Source of the DNA: Sva-07 sp963715285
GTDB lineage: Bacteria; Actinomycetota; Acidimicrobiia; Acidimicrobiales; Ilumatobacteraceae
Assembly (NCBI GenBank): GCA_963715285.1
Contig: CAVQRU010000044.1
Location: 175,202 to 239,201, forward strand
Direction of reading: 5' to 3'
DNA: 64,000 nt
The notes under the pieces were generated by a model, which was not told where the DNA came from, searched no databases, and saw only the letters and a program-made list of their open reading frames with translations. Positions 1-8,580 of the stretch are shown here, one piece after another. Every line of letters begins with the position of its first letter. Position 1 is the first letter of the stretch. The position numbers were made by a program, and so were the translations under genes.

Positions 1-122
1 GCGCCCTGTTCCAACTGCTCGACGATCCGGTCGTTGAAGCGGCCGCACACGAGCGCGATCGCACGGCCGGTGCCGTCGACCGGCTGGTCCGACGCCGTCG
101 CCGACCGCAGGTTCGTGCTCAC
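1..122 (-). CDS. ribH: 6,7-dimethyl-8-ribityllumazine synthase, 5' part only
   Basis: Lumazine synthase condenses the RibBA product dihydroxybutanone phosphate with the pyrimidine intermediate to give the direct precursor of riboflavin. Only the first 40 codons are in the window; the gene runs off the left edge. After a short variable N-terminus the strand IALVCGRFND is visible, which is the first beta strand and substrate loop typical of RibH. The GTG start overlaps the TGA of ribBA (GTGA), so the two are probably translationally coupled as the last genes of the riboflavin operon. Identification rests on a short stretch but fits the operon position exactly. Confidence 0.85.
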   Translation of the reverse strand, partial: MSTNLRSATASDQPVDGTGRAIALVCGRFNDRIVEQLEQG

Positions 123-1366
123 GTCGCCTCCCCGAGCATGACGCGGTCGAGATCATCGGGCAGCAGGTGCCCCATTCGATCGCGTTTCGTGCGCAGGTAG
201 TGCTCGGATTCCGGGTGCACCGGGAGGTGCAGGCCCACGCGCTCGGTGATCGTGAGCCCGAAACCTTCGAGGCCGCGGTACTTCGCCGGGTTGTTGGTGA
301 GCAGCCGCAGGTTGCGCACACCGAGGTCGGCGAGGATCTGGGCGCCGATGCCGTACTCGCGATTGTCGACCGGCAGGCCGAGTTCGAGGTTGGCGTCGAC
401 GGTGTCGAGCCCGGCGTCCTGGAGTTCGTAGGCGCGCAGCTTGTGGCTGAGCCCGATGCCTCGTCCCTCGTGACCGCGCAGGTACACGACCACCCCGCTC
501 CCGGCCTCCGCGATCAGCCGCATCGACTCGTGCAACTGCGGCCCGCAGTCGCACTTCACGCTGCCGAACACGTCACCGGTCAGGCATTCGCTGTGCACCC
601 GCACCAGCACGGGTTCGTCGCCGGCCACGTCGCCGGCGACGAAGGCGAGGTGGGTTTCGCCGTCCAGCAGGCTCTCGTACGAGTGGCAGCGGAACTCGCC
701 CCACTCGGTCGGCAGCCTGGCGTCCGCGGTCTGCTCGATCAGCTTCTCGTGACGATGCCGGTAGCGGACGAGGTCGGCGATCGAGACGACGACCAGTCCG
801 TGCTCGTCGGCGAAGCGACGCAGGTCCGCGCCGCGGGCCATGTCGCCGCCGTCGAGCACGAGTTCGCAGAGCACGCCGGCGGGCGCGCGGCCGGCGAGCC
901 GGGCGAGGTCGACGGAGGCCTCGGTGTGACCGATCCGCTTCAGCACCCCGCCGGGCCGGGCCCGCAGCGGGAAGATGTGCCCCGGCCGGTTGAACGAGTG
1001 CGCGCCGACGGCAGGGTCGGCGAGCGCTCGCAGGGTTGCCGAGCGGTCCGCAGCGGAGATGCCGGTGGTGGTGCCCTCGGCGAGGTCGACGGTGACGGTG
1101 AAGGCCGTGCCGTGCGACTCGGTGTTCTGGTTGGCCACGACCATCGGCGTGAGCCCGAGCTCGTCGCAGCGTTCACCGGTCAGGCCGACGCAGATGACGC
1201 CGGACGTGTGACGGACGAAGAACGCGATCGTCTCGGCCGTGGCGGCGTCCGCCGCCATGATCAGGTCGCCCTCGTTCTCGCGGTCCTCGTCGTCGGCGAC
1301 GACGACGATCTCGCCGCGGGCGACCGCAGCGATCGCGTCCTCGATCGGGTCGAACAGTGTGGTCAT
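119..1366 (-). CDS. ribBA: bifunctional DHBP synthase / GTP cyclohydrolase II
   Basis: The 415-residue protein makes both early riboflavin precursors. The N-terminal RibB domain forms 3,4-dihydroxy-2-butanone 4-phosphate from ribulose 5-phosphate and shows the acidic metal-binding loop DDEDRENEGD at residues 25-34 and FNRPGHIFPL further on. The C-terminal RibA domain opens GTP and shows the zinc cysteines in CLTGDVFGSVKCDCG, then GRGIGL. The ATG at 1366 was chosen because MTTLFD starts directly before the conserved RibB domain and overlaps the ribE stop as ATGA. The frame stays open upstream, but that extension only shadows ribE. Length is normal for fused RibBA. Confidence 0.97.
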   Translation of the reverse strand: MTTLFDPIEDAIAAVARGEIVVVADDEDRENEGDLIMAADAATAETIAFFVRHTSGVICVGLTGERCDELGLTPMVVANQNTESHGTAFTVTVDLAEGTTTGISAADRSATLRALADPAVGAHSFNRPGHIFPLRARPGGVLKRIGHTEASVDLARLAGRAPAGVLCELVLDGGDMARGADLRRFADEHGLVVVSIADLVRYRHRHEKLIEQTADARLPTEWGEFRCHSYESLLDGETHLAFVAGDVAGDEPVLVRVHSECLTGDVFGSVKCDCGPQLHESMRLIAEAGSGVVVYLRGHEGRGIGLSHKLRAYELQDAGLDTVDANLELGLPVDNREYGIGAQILADLGVRNLRLLTNNPAKYRGLEGFGLTITERVGLHLPVHPESEHYLRTKRDRMGHLLPDDLDRVMLGEAT

Positions 1367-1953
1367 CGTGCTGCTCCGGGTTCTGGGGGGAGATACGCCG
1401 ACACGAGCCGTTCGACGTACTTGGCCATCACGTCGACCTCGAGGTTCACGAGGTCGCCGGGCCGTTTGGTGCCCAGTGTCGTGACGTCGGCGGTGTGCGG
1501 GATGATCGCCACGGTGAAGCCGTCGTCGAGAGGCTCGACGATCGTGAGGCTGACGCCGTCGACGGTGACCGAACCCTTCTCGACCAGGTAGCGCAGCAAC
1601 GAGCCGGGGACACGGATCCGGAGGTCTGGTACCGGTGCGACGACCTCGCCGACGCCGTCGACGTGGCCCTGCACGATGTGGCCGCCGAGGCGGTCGGACG
1701 CCCGCACGGCCCGTTCGAGGTTGACGCCGTCGCCGTCGGACATCCGTGCCAGGCTCGTGCGCGAGATCGTCTCGTCCGACACGTCGGCTTCCCACCAGCC
1801 CTCGCCGTGCGCGACGACGGTCAGACAGCAGCCGTTGACCGCGATCGATTCGCCGATCTCGACGCCGTCGATGACACGCGTCGCAGCGATGCGCAGACGC
1901 CCGTCGTGCAGCGATTCCAGTCGGCCGAGTTCTTCGACGATTCCGGTGAACAT
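1363..1953 (-). CDS. ribE: riboflavin synthase, alpha chain
   Basis: The 196-residue enzyme dismutates two lumazine molecules into riboflavin and the pyrimidine intermediate. The start MFTGIVEELG is the signature N-terminus. Two homologous lumazine-binding halves follow, with GESIAVNGCCLTV in the first and KGSVTVDGVSLTI in the second. The ATG shares one base with the ribD stop (TGATG) and the stop overlaps the ribBA start, so the genes form a tight operon. The symbol ribC is also used for this gene in some species. Confidence 0.96.
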   Translation of the reverse strand: MFTGIVEELGRLESLHDGRLRIAATRVIDGVEIGESIAVNGCCLTVVAHGEGWWEADVSDETISRTSLARMSDGDGVNLERAVRASDRLGGHIVQGHVDGVGEVVAPVPDLRIRVPGSLLRYLVEKGSVTVDGVSLTIVEPLDDGFTVAIIPHTADVTTLGTKRPGDLVNLEVDVMAKYVERLVSAYLPPEPGAAR

Positions 1954-2969
1954 CAGGTTCTCTCCTGTCGTACTTCGTGGGGGGTTCCGTGCAGCGGGAC
2001 GATCTCGAGTCGCACGTCGTCGCCGACGCGCTCGACGCTGTCGAAACGACCGCGCCAGAGGTCGTCGATCGTGGGTGCCGTCGCGGCGGCGATCGCAGGT
2101 GTGGCGTCGGCTCCGGCGAACAGTGCGGGTGCGACGTAGAGGACCCAGCGGTCGACGAGGCCCGCCGCGTGGAACGAACCGATCACCCGGGCACCACCTT
2201 CGACCATCAACTGGACGATGCCGCGGTGGCCGAGTTCGTCGAGCAGTTCCTCGAGGCCGCCGCTCCATTCGAGACACGGATGCACCCGGGCGTCAGGGGG
2301 TGCCGAGCCGAGTACCACCCGCAGCGGGTCGTCGCCCTCGACGTGACGAACGGTGAGCGACGGGTCGTCGGCGCGGACCGTGCCGGCGCCGACGAGGATC
2401 GCATCGCTCTCGGCGCGCAGGCGGTGGGCGTCGCGTCGGGCGGCCTCGCCGGTGATCCACTGCGACGTGCCGTCCGGTGCAGCCGTTCCGCCGTCGGCCG
2501 AGATGGCGAGCTTGCACACCACGTAGGGCCGGGCGGTGCGGCGATGGTGCAGGTACGGCGCGAGCTGTGCCTCCACCTCGGCGGCCGACACGCCGACGTC
2601 GACTGTGATCCCCGCTCGCCGGAGCGCGTCGAGACCCGACCCGGCGACGCGTTCGTCGGGATCGGTGATGCCCACGACGACTCGCGCCACTCCCGCGGCG
2701 ATGATCGCGTCCGTGCACGGTGGCGTCCGCCCGTGGTGCGAGCACGGCTCGAGGGTGCACACGAGCGTGGCGCCGAGCGCAGCATCGCCGGCGGCGTCGA
2801 GGGCGACGATCTCGGCGTGGCGACCTCCGGGCGGTTCGGTCGCGCCGGTGGCGACGAGCGCGCCATCGGGCGACACCAACACGGCGCCCACCCACGGGTT
2901 CGGCGAGGTGCGCGCACGAACAGTGGCCGCTCCCGTGATCGCCGTGCTCATCGCCGTCGTGTCGTCCAT
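1953..2969 (-). CDS. ribD: bifunctional pyrimidine deaminase / reductase
   Basis: RibD carries out the two middle steps of riboflavin synthesis, deamination of the GTP-derived pyrimidine and NADPH-dependent reduction of its ribosyl side chain. The N-terminal deaminase domain has the zinc ligands H51 and E53 in HAEI and C76 and C85 in PCSHHGRTPPC. The C-terminal DHFR-like reductase domain includes KLAISADG and VEGGARVIGSF. The protein has 338 residues, slightly short of the usual ~360. ATG 2969 has a GGAG upstream; a second ATG six codons later is an alternative. It is the first gene after the FMN riboswitch. Confidence 0.95.
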   Translation of the reverse strand: MDDTTAMSTAITGAATVRARTSPNPWVGAVLVSPDGALVATGATEPPGGRHAEIVALDAAGDAALGATLVCTLEPCSHHGRTPPCTDAIIAAGVARVVVGITDPDERVAGSGLDALRRAGITVDVGVSAAEVEAQLAPYLHHRRTARPYVVCKLAISADGGTAAPDGTSQWITGEAARRDAHRLRAESDAILVGAGTVRADDPSLTVRHVEGDDPLRVVLGSAPPDARVHPCLEWSGGLEELLDELGHRGIVQLMVEGGARVIGSFHAAGLVDRWVLYVAPALFAGADATPAIAAATAPTIDDLWRGRFDSVERVGDDVRLEIVPLHGTPHEVRQERT

Positions 2970-3059
2970 CTCCGTACCGTTCCGTTGGGGGCGCGGGGAA
3001 CGGGAGCATCGCGACGATCAGTCGCGCCCGATCACGGACGCGAGCCGACATCGACGCGC

Positions 3060-3182
3060 ACCTGCTCCCATCCGGACTGTGACCGTCGGCCCCGGAATTC
3101 CACCGGATCGGCCCACCGTCGACACGACGATGGGTTCGCGGGCTCTCACCGCCGGTCGGGACTTCCACCCAACCCCGCAGGT
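3060..3182 (-). promoter_or_regulatory. FMN riboswitch (RFN element)
   Basis: On the minus strand the RFN signature blocks occur in order: GGGTGGAAGTCCCGACCGGCGGT, AGCCCGCGA, GATCCGGTGGAATTCCGG, GCCGACGGTCACAGTCCGGA and GGGAG. The closing P1 stem is ACCTGC (3177-3182) with GCAGGT (3060-3065). FMN binding by this class turns off downstream riboflavin genes, which fits ribD starting 90 bases downstream. The P1 3' side can instead pair with a downstream complementary heptamer at 3002-3008, which could be the expression switch; that part is inference. Confidence 0.95.
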
Positions 3183-3199
3183 ATTCAGTTGTGCATCAG

Positions 3200-3228
3200 A
3201 ACCTAGCGGCGATGCCCGACGGGTCGAC
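3200..3228 (-). promoter_or_regulatory. candidate promoter of the riboflavin operon
   Basis: On the minus strand a TAGGTT -10-like box at 3205-3200 lies 17 bases after a weak GTCGAC -35-like box at 3228-3223. A transcript starting near 3193 would begin about 10 bases before the riboswitch P1 stem. The match is modest and rests mainly on position. Confidence 0.3.
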
Positions 3229-3258
3229 GATCGAGTGAGCACTCCGACCCTGTCCGGT

Positions 3259-4206
3259 TCACGGCTGGTCCTCCCCGATCTCGATCGCCTCGAGGAGACC
3301 CATCGACGCGGCCGCGATCTCGCGTTGGGCCACCGTCCGGCTGACTTCGGGGGTTCCGTCGCCCCGTTGGGTGCCGTAGTCGCCGAAGTAGGAGTGGATG
3401 GCACCGTCGATCGCGACGTACTCCGTCGTGGACGGGAGGTCGGACGCCCGCTCCTCGATGTCGGCGGGCGTGGCCAGTCCGTCGTTGGTGCCGAACACCG
3501 ACATCACGGTGAGGCCGGCGCGTTCGGACATGTCGTTCACCGGGTACGCCGCGTACAACAGCAGGCCGAACAGCTCGTCACGGTCCTGCTCGGCGTAGTT
3601 CGATGCAATCGCTCCGCCCAGTGAATGTCCGCCGACGACCCATCGGTCGATCGTGTCGTCGGGGTCGCCGATCACGGCGTTCGCTGCGCTCGGTTGGAGG
3701 ACGGCGAGGTTGTACGGCTGCTTGAAGATCACCACGGTGAAGCCCGCCTCGGCCAGCGGCCGGAGGATGTGCGCATACGCCTGCGGGTCGACCTTCGCAC
3801 CGGGAGAGAAGGCGAGCCCGACCGATCGGGGATCGATGTCGGGGATGAGGCGGATCGTCGATCTCGACACGTCGACGGAGACGCCATCGCCGTCGGAGAG
3901 GGCGTCGACCGCGATCGGCTCGGCCGACAGCGGGCGCAGGTACACGAGCGATCCGATCAGCACGGCGCCGCCCAGCACCAGGGCGCCCCGGGTGAGCCAG
4001 ACCCGTCGCCGCGATCGGATCGACGGCGGCCCGACGAGGACGGCCCAGACGATCAGCCCGATCGCCAGCCCGAGCGCGAGGAGCAGGGTGAGCAGGTACG
4101 CCGGGCTCGACCCCCAGATCCCGACCCAGGCCGTGGCGAACGCCCACACGACGACCAGCACGACGGCGACGCCGACCGTCAGCGGCCACCAGCGTCGGTC
4201 GTTCAC
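3259..4206 (-). CDS. membrane-anchored alpha/beta hydrolase
   Basis: A 315-residue protein. The N-terminal ~100 residues hold about three hydrophobic segments, separated by short loops, including LTVGVAVVLVVVWAFATAWVG. A soluble alpha/beta-hydrolase domain of the Abhydrolase_5 type follows, with nucleophile elbow GGHSLGG, an acid in VFGTNDGL and a histidine in GAIHSYFG. The domain is likely on the outer face of the membrane, but topology is inference. The GTG at 4206 was chosen because it directly precedes the first membrane segment; an in-frame ATG lies 36 bases upstream. The substrate is unknown. It is divergent from the small gene at 4257. Confidence 0.8.
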   Translation of the reverse strand: MNDRRWWPLTVGVAVVLVVVWAFATAWVGIWGSSPAYLLTLLLALGLAIGLIVWAVLVGPPSIRSRRRVWLTRGALVLGGAVLIGSLVYLRPLSAEPIAVDALSDGDGVSVDVSRSTIRLIPDIDPRSVGLAFSPGAKVDPQAYAHILRPLAEAGFTVVIFKQPYNLAVLQPSAANAVIGDPDDTIDRWVVGGHSLGGAIASNYAEQDRDELFGLLLYAAYPVNDMSERAGLTVMSVFGTNDGLATPADIEERASDLPSTTEYVAIDGAIHSYFGDYGTQRGDGTPEVSRTVAQREIAAASMGLLEAIEIGEDQP

Positions 4207-4256
4207 GCGTCCGATTGTCCCATGCGGTTCGCGTGGGGCCACGCCATGATGGACGC

Positions 4257-4496
4257 GTGTCGACCGACTCGACGACCCTGCGCGACGGATGGCGGAACTC
4301 GCCGCATCCCCGTCGGTTGTCCGAGCACCATCCGCACCGAGCGGAGATCCTCGCCCGCCACGACTCGGCGATCGAACGTGACATCCCGGTGTACGCCGAC
4401 CCGGTGAGCGGGCTCAGCGTGTTCACCGCCGACGACCTGGCTCGGCGCGGCTCCTGCTGCGACAGCGGCTGTCGGCACTGCCCGTTCGTCGTCTGA
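4257..4496 (+). CDS. small cysteine-motif protein, DUF5522-like
   Basis: A 79-residue protein whose C-terminus carries CCDSGCRHCPF, a four-cysteine cluster like that of the uncharacterised DUF5522 family, which probably binds a metal or iron-sulfur cluster. The N-terminal part is basic and histidine-rich. The GTG at 4257 gives the usual family length; an in-frame TTG at 4215 would overlap the divergent gene. Its function is not known. Confidence 0.75.
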   Translation: MSTDSTTLRDGWRNSPHPRRLSEHHPHRAEILARHDSAIERDIPVYADPVSGLSVFTADDLARRGSCCDSGCRHCPFVV

Positions 4497-4498
4497 CG

Positions 4499-5398
4499 TC
4501 ACCCGTGGAGACGGGAGGCCGGCTGGTAGTTCGTGCCTGCGGTCACGTCGACCCGGGCGAGCAGGGCTTCGCACGGTGGCTCGAACCGTTCGGCGAACCA
4601 GATCGACCACGCGTCGCCGAGCAGCTCCCACGGCAACGTGGTGAGACGATCGGTGTCGTCCTCGATGCGCTCGCGCAACGCCAATCCCTCTGACGTCACC
4701 CGTCGCTGACCGTCGGGGTCGATCTCGGCGAGACCCTTGCGGACCAGTGCGCTCCAGCCGGCATCGATCTCCTCGGGGGTCGCGCCACGTGACTTCGGCA
4801 TCCAATCGGTCTCGTAGTGCACGTGGGCGTTGTGCAGGATCGACGCCTCCGGGTGGGTGAGCCCGGCGGCCACGACCACCGCCCAGTGGGTGTCGCCGCG
4901 CCACTCACGGATGCAGTTGACAGAGTGCCATCCGGACAGGAGCGGATCGTCCGGGCGCGGCAGCGCGAGGTGCGCGGCCATGAACACCCGGCCCATGACG
5001 GGCAGCTGCTCGACGACCGGCCAGAGCTCGGGGCCGAGTTCGACCAGCGGTTCGACGATCGACGGCGCGTACTCGCGGAGACCGTCGACGACGGCTTCGT
5101 CGCGGGCGAGGCGGCACGCCTCGAACCGTGCGGGATCGTGGCCGAGCACGTCGAACGCCGCCCGGATGCCGGTCGGGCTGATCGATCCGAACGCGGCGAT
5201 CACCGCGTCGGGGCCCGACGCCGCCAGCGGCGCGGAACGTGCGGCCATGTAGCCGAGCGGTCCCGCGAAGTCCTTCGGGATGCCGAGGTCGACGTAGCGG
5301 GCCACCGCCCCCGGGTCCCAGAAGATCCAGCCGATCGTCGTCTGCACCGATCGAGCGTTGCGACGCGTGATCTCGAACCAGTCCGGTGTGTCGGCCAT
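4499..5398 (-). CDS. SCO6745-type conserved protein
   Basis: A 299-residue actinobacterial protein resembling the SCO6745 family, whose members are often described as helix-turn-helix-like. The central region includes MAAHLALPRPDDP and LSGWHSVNCIREWRGD, followed by HWAVVVAAGLTHPEASILHNA. The C-terminal part (RKGLAEIDPDGQRRVTSEG) looks like a winged-helix segment. No catalytic motif is apparent. The ATG at 5398 starts MADTPDWFEITRR, the normal family N-terminus. Its stop is two bases from that of the convergent gene at 4257-4496. The function is unknown. Confidence 0.7.
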   Translation of the reverse strand: MADTPDWFEITRRNARSVQTTIGWIFWDPGAVARYVDLGIPKDFAGPLGYMAARSAPLAASGPDAVIAAFGSISPTGIRAAFDVLGHDPARFEACRLARDEAVVDGLREYAPSIVEPLVELGPELWPVVEQLPVMGRVFMAAHLALPRPDDPLLSGWHSVNCIREWRGDTHWAVVVAAGLTHPEASILHNAHVHYETDWMPKSRGATPEEIDAGWSALVRKGLAEIDPDGQRRVTSEGLALRERIEDDTDRLTTLPWELLGDAWSIWFAERFEPPCEALLARVDVTAGTNYQPASRLHG

Positions 5399-5444
5399 CG
5401 ACGGAGTATCGCAGCCGGCGCGTTCCACGTTCCGGCCCGACGGA

Positions 5445-6909
5445 TCAGTGCACGAGGACGTTGCGGAACTGCCAGGGGTCGTCGGGATCGAGATCCTCCG
5501 CGAACAGGCCCGGTCGATCGGTGAGCGGTGTCCAGTCGGTGTAGTAGACCGGCGACGGTGCCGAGGTACGGACGCTGGATCTCGAGGCACCGCCGGTGGT
5601 CCATGTCGTCGGTCTCGACGATGCCGGCTTCGGGGTGCTCCAGTGCCCACACCATCCCGGCGAGCACCGCCGAGGTGACCTGCAGGCCCGTGGCGTTCTG
5701 GAAGGGCGCCAGTTCGCGCGCTTCTTCGATCGTCAGCTGCGAGCCGTACCAGAACGCATTGCGCTCGTGGCCGTACAGCAGCACGCCGAGTTCGTCGCGA
5801 CCGTCGACGATCTCGTCCTCGTCGAGCACGTGTTGTTCCGACGGCCAGCGGCCGGCGGCACCGAACAGCTCGTGGAAGGACAGCACCGCGTCGTTGCACG
5901 GGTGGTAGGCGTAGTGACAGGTCGGTCGGAACACCGCCTCGCCGTCGTCACCGCGCACGGTGAAGAAGTCGGGGATCGACAGCGCTTCGTTGTGGGTGAC
6001 CAGGAACCCGTACTGCTCGCCGTGGGACGGACACCACGTGCGCACCCGGGTCTCTGCGCCCGGTTGTTCGAGGAAGATCCCCGGCGCCGACGGATCGGGG
6101 AACGTCCGGGCGTTCTCCGGCATCCACGTCTCATGGGTGCCCCATCCGAGTTCGGCGGGTTGCAGCCCTTCGGAGATGAACCCGTCGACCGACCACGTGT
6201 TCCAGAACGTGTCGATCGGTTTCGGCGAGCGCGTGCGCTGTGTGTCGCGCTCCGCGATGTGGATGCCCTTGACGCCGGCGGCACGCATGTACTCGGCCCA
6301 ACCGGCGCGGTCCCCGGCGACCGGCTCGTCCACTTCGATGCCGAGGTCGGAGACCAGTTCGACCAGCGCCTCCTTCACGAACCACGACACCATTCCGGGG
6401 TTGGCGCCGCAACACGACACTGCGGTGGTGCCGCCCGGCGACCGTCGACGCTCGTCGATGACCGTCGACCGCAGCGCTTGGTTCGTGCGCAACGCGTTGT
6501 CGGTGGACGCGTCGTAGTAGAAGCCCGGCCACGGCTCGACGACCGTGTCGATGTACAGCACGCCGAGCTCGCGACACAACCGCATGATGTCGACCGACGA
6601 CGTGTCGACGGAGAGGTTCACGCAGAACCCCTGGCCCCCACCGGCGGTCAGCAGCGGGGTCAGCAACTCGCGGTGGTTGTCGGCGGTGACCGCGACGTCG
6701 AGGAACCCGAACCCGTACTGCTCGACGATGCCCCGATGGCGGGCGTCCGGCTCGATGACCACGGCGCGGGCCCGATCGAAGTCGACGTGACGATCGATCA
6801 GCGGGAGCGTTCCCCGTCCGATCGATCCGAAGCCGATCATCACGATCGGGCCGGAAATGGTCGCATGGACGGGACCGCCGGAGCTCGGCGACGGGCTGTT
6901 CTGTGGCAC
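5445..6909 (-). CDS. hss: homospermidine synthase, frameshifted near its 3' end
   Basis: The enzyme makes homospermidine from putrescine using bound NAD. The Rossmann nucleotide-binding strand IVMIGFGSIGRGTLPLIDRH lies near the N-terminus, followed by the long saccharopine-dehydrogenase-like body typical of bacterial Hss (~480 residues). The frame breaks near 5553-5562. The normal C-terminus VYYTDWTPLTDRPGLF and DPDDPWQFRNV continues in another frame up to the TGA at 5445. One extra base (a C in GCACCGTCG, minus strand) explains the shift. It may be a sequence error or a real mutation. The GTG at 6909 has GAAGGA upstream. Overall homology is clear. Confidence 0.85.
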
Positions 6910-7000
6910 GACGGGTCCTTCGGGATGATGGCCGGGCTTCGTCCCGACGGCCGAACCACGATACTTCCCGGTGCGCCGAGGGTGCGTGCCGACCGACGAC

Positions 7001-8428
7001 TCAGGGCTCGCCGTCGCCCGCCTGCAGCAGGCCCACCGCTCCACGGCCCGGGAAGTTGAAGGCGTGCGTCACCATCGGGTAGAGCCCGTCCTCGGCGGCC
7101 TTCAGTTCGATCACCGCACCTTGCGCCGGTGACAGGTCGACGGCCTGCGATCCCCAACTGCCCTCGTTGCCGCGCTGCAGGTGAACGCCTTCTTTGATCA
7201 CGTCGTCGAAGATCGTGCCGACGATGTGGAACGACGAGTCGATCGACGGTCCGACGTCGAGCACGAACAGCCGGACCTCTTCGCCGGTCGGGATCTCGAT
7301 CGGGTTCTCCTTGTACTGGAAAGCCGCTCCGTTGAACATGACGAAATCCGGCGCCGGGGCGGCCTGGTTCGCCTTGGCGAACGACGACACCTCACCCTGG
7401 GGCCCGAGGTACCACTCCTGTTGCACGATGAAGAACTCGTTCTCGATCGGCGGCAGGCCACCCTCGGGCTCGACGATCACCATGCCGAACATCCCGTTGG
7501 CGATGTGGTGGAGCACGGGGTCGGTGCCGCAGTGGTACATCCAGACACCGGCGTAGTCGGTGGTGAACTCGTAGATCAGTTCCTCACCGGGGGCGATCGA
7601 CCTCATCTCGTCGTTCCACGCCACCTGAGATGCATGGAAGTCGACCGAGTGCGACACCGTCGCCTCGGGCGGGTTGACGAGGTGCACCCGAACCGTGTCG
7701 CCCACCTGGGTCCGGATCACCGGGCCGGGCATCGTGCCGTTGAACGTCCAGATCTGCTGCACGAAGCCCTCGGCGACGGTCGCCTGCTTCTCCTCGATCA
7801 CCATCTCGACGTCGATCAGGTCGCCCCCATCGGGGGCACCGCCCGCGGTCAGCGTGAAACCCTCACCCTCACCGCGAGCCGGCGCCCTCGGGTCGCGGTA
7901 CTCGTACGGAGGGGCGTCGGGATCGGCTTCGACCACCATCGCAGTGTCGGTCCCGGCGTGGTCGGCCGCGGGCGCGGCGGAGGCTGCCGAGGCCGGGGTG
8001 GTGATCATCCCGGCCATGCCTGCGTCCTCGTGGCCCGGGATCGAGCACCAGTACCGGACACCCTCCTCCGGAACGTCGAACTCGAACTCGACGGTTTCGC
8101 CGGCGCCGGCGACGATCGCCTCGCCGTTGTCGAACTTGATGTCGTGTTCGATGGCGCCGTTGTTGACGAACGTTCCGCTGTAGCTGCCGGGCTCGGCCTG
8201 CAGCTGCGACGGGGTGAAGGAGAACTCGGTGGCGACGAACTCGATCGAGTCGCCGGCGGCGAGCGAGGCCGGGCTCGCCGTCTGCGCGCCGCTCGCCGAG
8301 GCTCCTGCGCCGGTGGCACCGGTAGCGCGGGCAGCACCGGGCGCGTCGGGTGCATCGGTGCCACACGCGGCTGCGGCGACCACGAGCACGGCGGCGAGCG
8401 CCCCGCGAATGACGGTTCGGGTCTTCAT
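7001..8428 (-). CDS. NirK-like copper oxidase lipoprotein with an extra N-terminal cupredoxin
   Basis: A 475-residue secreted protein. A lipobox ends at Cys22 (AAAC), so it is probably lipid-anchored outside the membrane. Residues ~60-145 form a plastocyanin-like domain with type-1 copper ligands in EHDIKF and YWCSIPGHEDAGM. A two-domain copper nitrite-reductase-like core follows, with VDFHAS, the linked type-1/type-2 segment MYHCGTDPVLHHIANGMFGM and SFHIVG. The set of Cys, His and Met ligands looks complete. Likely activity is nitrite reduction to NO, with the extra domain as an electron shuttle; this is inference. An Rrf2-type palindrome lies upstream and the rrf2 gene is nearby. Confidence 0.85.
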   Translation of the reverse strand: MKTRTVIRGALAAVLVVAAAACGTDAPDAPGAARATGATGAGASASGAQTASPASLAAGDSIEFVATEFSFTPSQLQAEPGSYSGTFVNNGAIEHDIKFDNGEAIVAGAGETVEFEFDVPEEGVRYWCSIPGHEDAGMAGMITTPASAASAAPAADHAGTDTAMVVEADPDAPPYEYRDPRAPARGEGEGFTLTAGGAPDGGDLIDVEMVIEEKQATVAEGFVQQIWTFNGTMPGPVIRTQVGDTVRVHLVNPPEATVSHSVDFHASQVAWNDEMRSIAPGEELIYEFTTDYAGVWMYHCGTDPVLHHIANGMFGMVIVEPEGGLPPIENEFFIVQQEWYLGPQGEVSSFAKANQAAPAPDFVMFNGAAFQYKENPIEIPTGEEVRLFVLDVGPSIDSSFHIVGTIFDDVIKEGVHLQRGNEGSWGSQAVDLSPAQGAVIELKAAEDGLYPMVTHAFNFPGRGAVGLLQAGDGEP

Positions 8429-8476
8429 GACGACCTCCTGTGTCCTCCGATCACCTCGCGATCGGATCTATTCATC

Positions 8477-8503
8477 AATCCATGACTATGAGACTCATGG
8501 ATT
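8477..8503. promoter_or_regulatory. Rrf2/NsrR-type operator upstream of the NirK-like gene
   Basis: The site contains the perfect 5-1-5 palindrome ATGAGACTCAT (8488-8498). It overlaps a larger inverted repeat with 9-base arms, AATCCATGA (8477-8485) and TCATGGATT (8495-8503). It starts about 50 bases upstream of the NirK-like start codon. The core matches the site at the rrf2 start (ACGAGACTCGT) at 9 of 11 positions, the two differences being a compensating pair, which suggests one regulator binds both. Confidence 0.65.
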
Positions 8504-8530
8504 TCCAGGGTCGAAGGTCCCATGAGCCCG

Positions 8531-8580
8531 ACCGGGGTAGGACCGGGTAGGACCGGGTGGGACCGGGTGGCACCGGGGCT
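8531..8580. repeat. 10-bp tandem repeat
   Basis: Five imperfect copies of GACCGGGTRG run end to end and reach the last bases of the YwiC-like gene's stop region. No function is visible. Confidence 0.7.
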
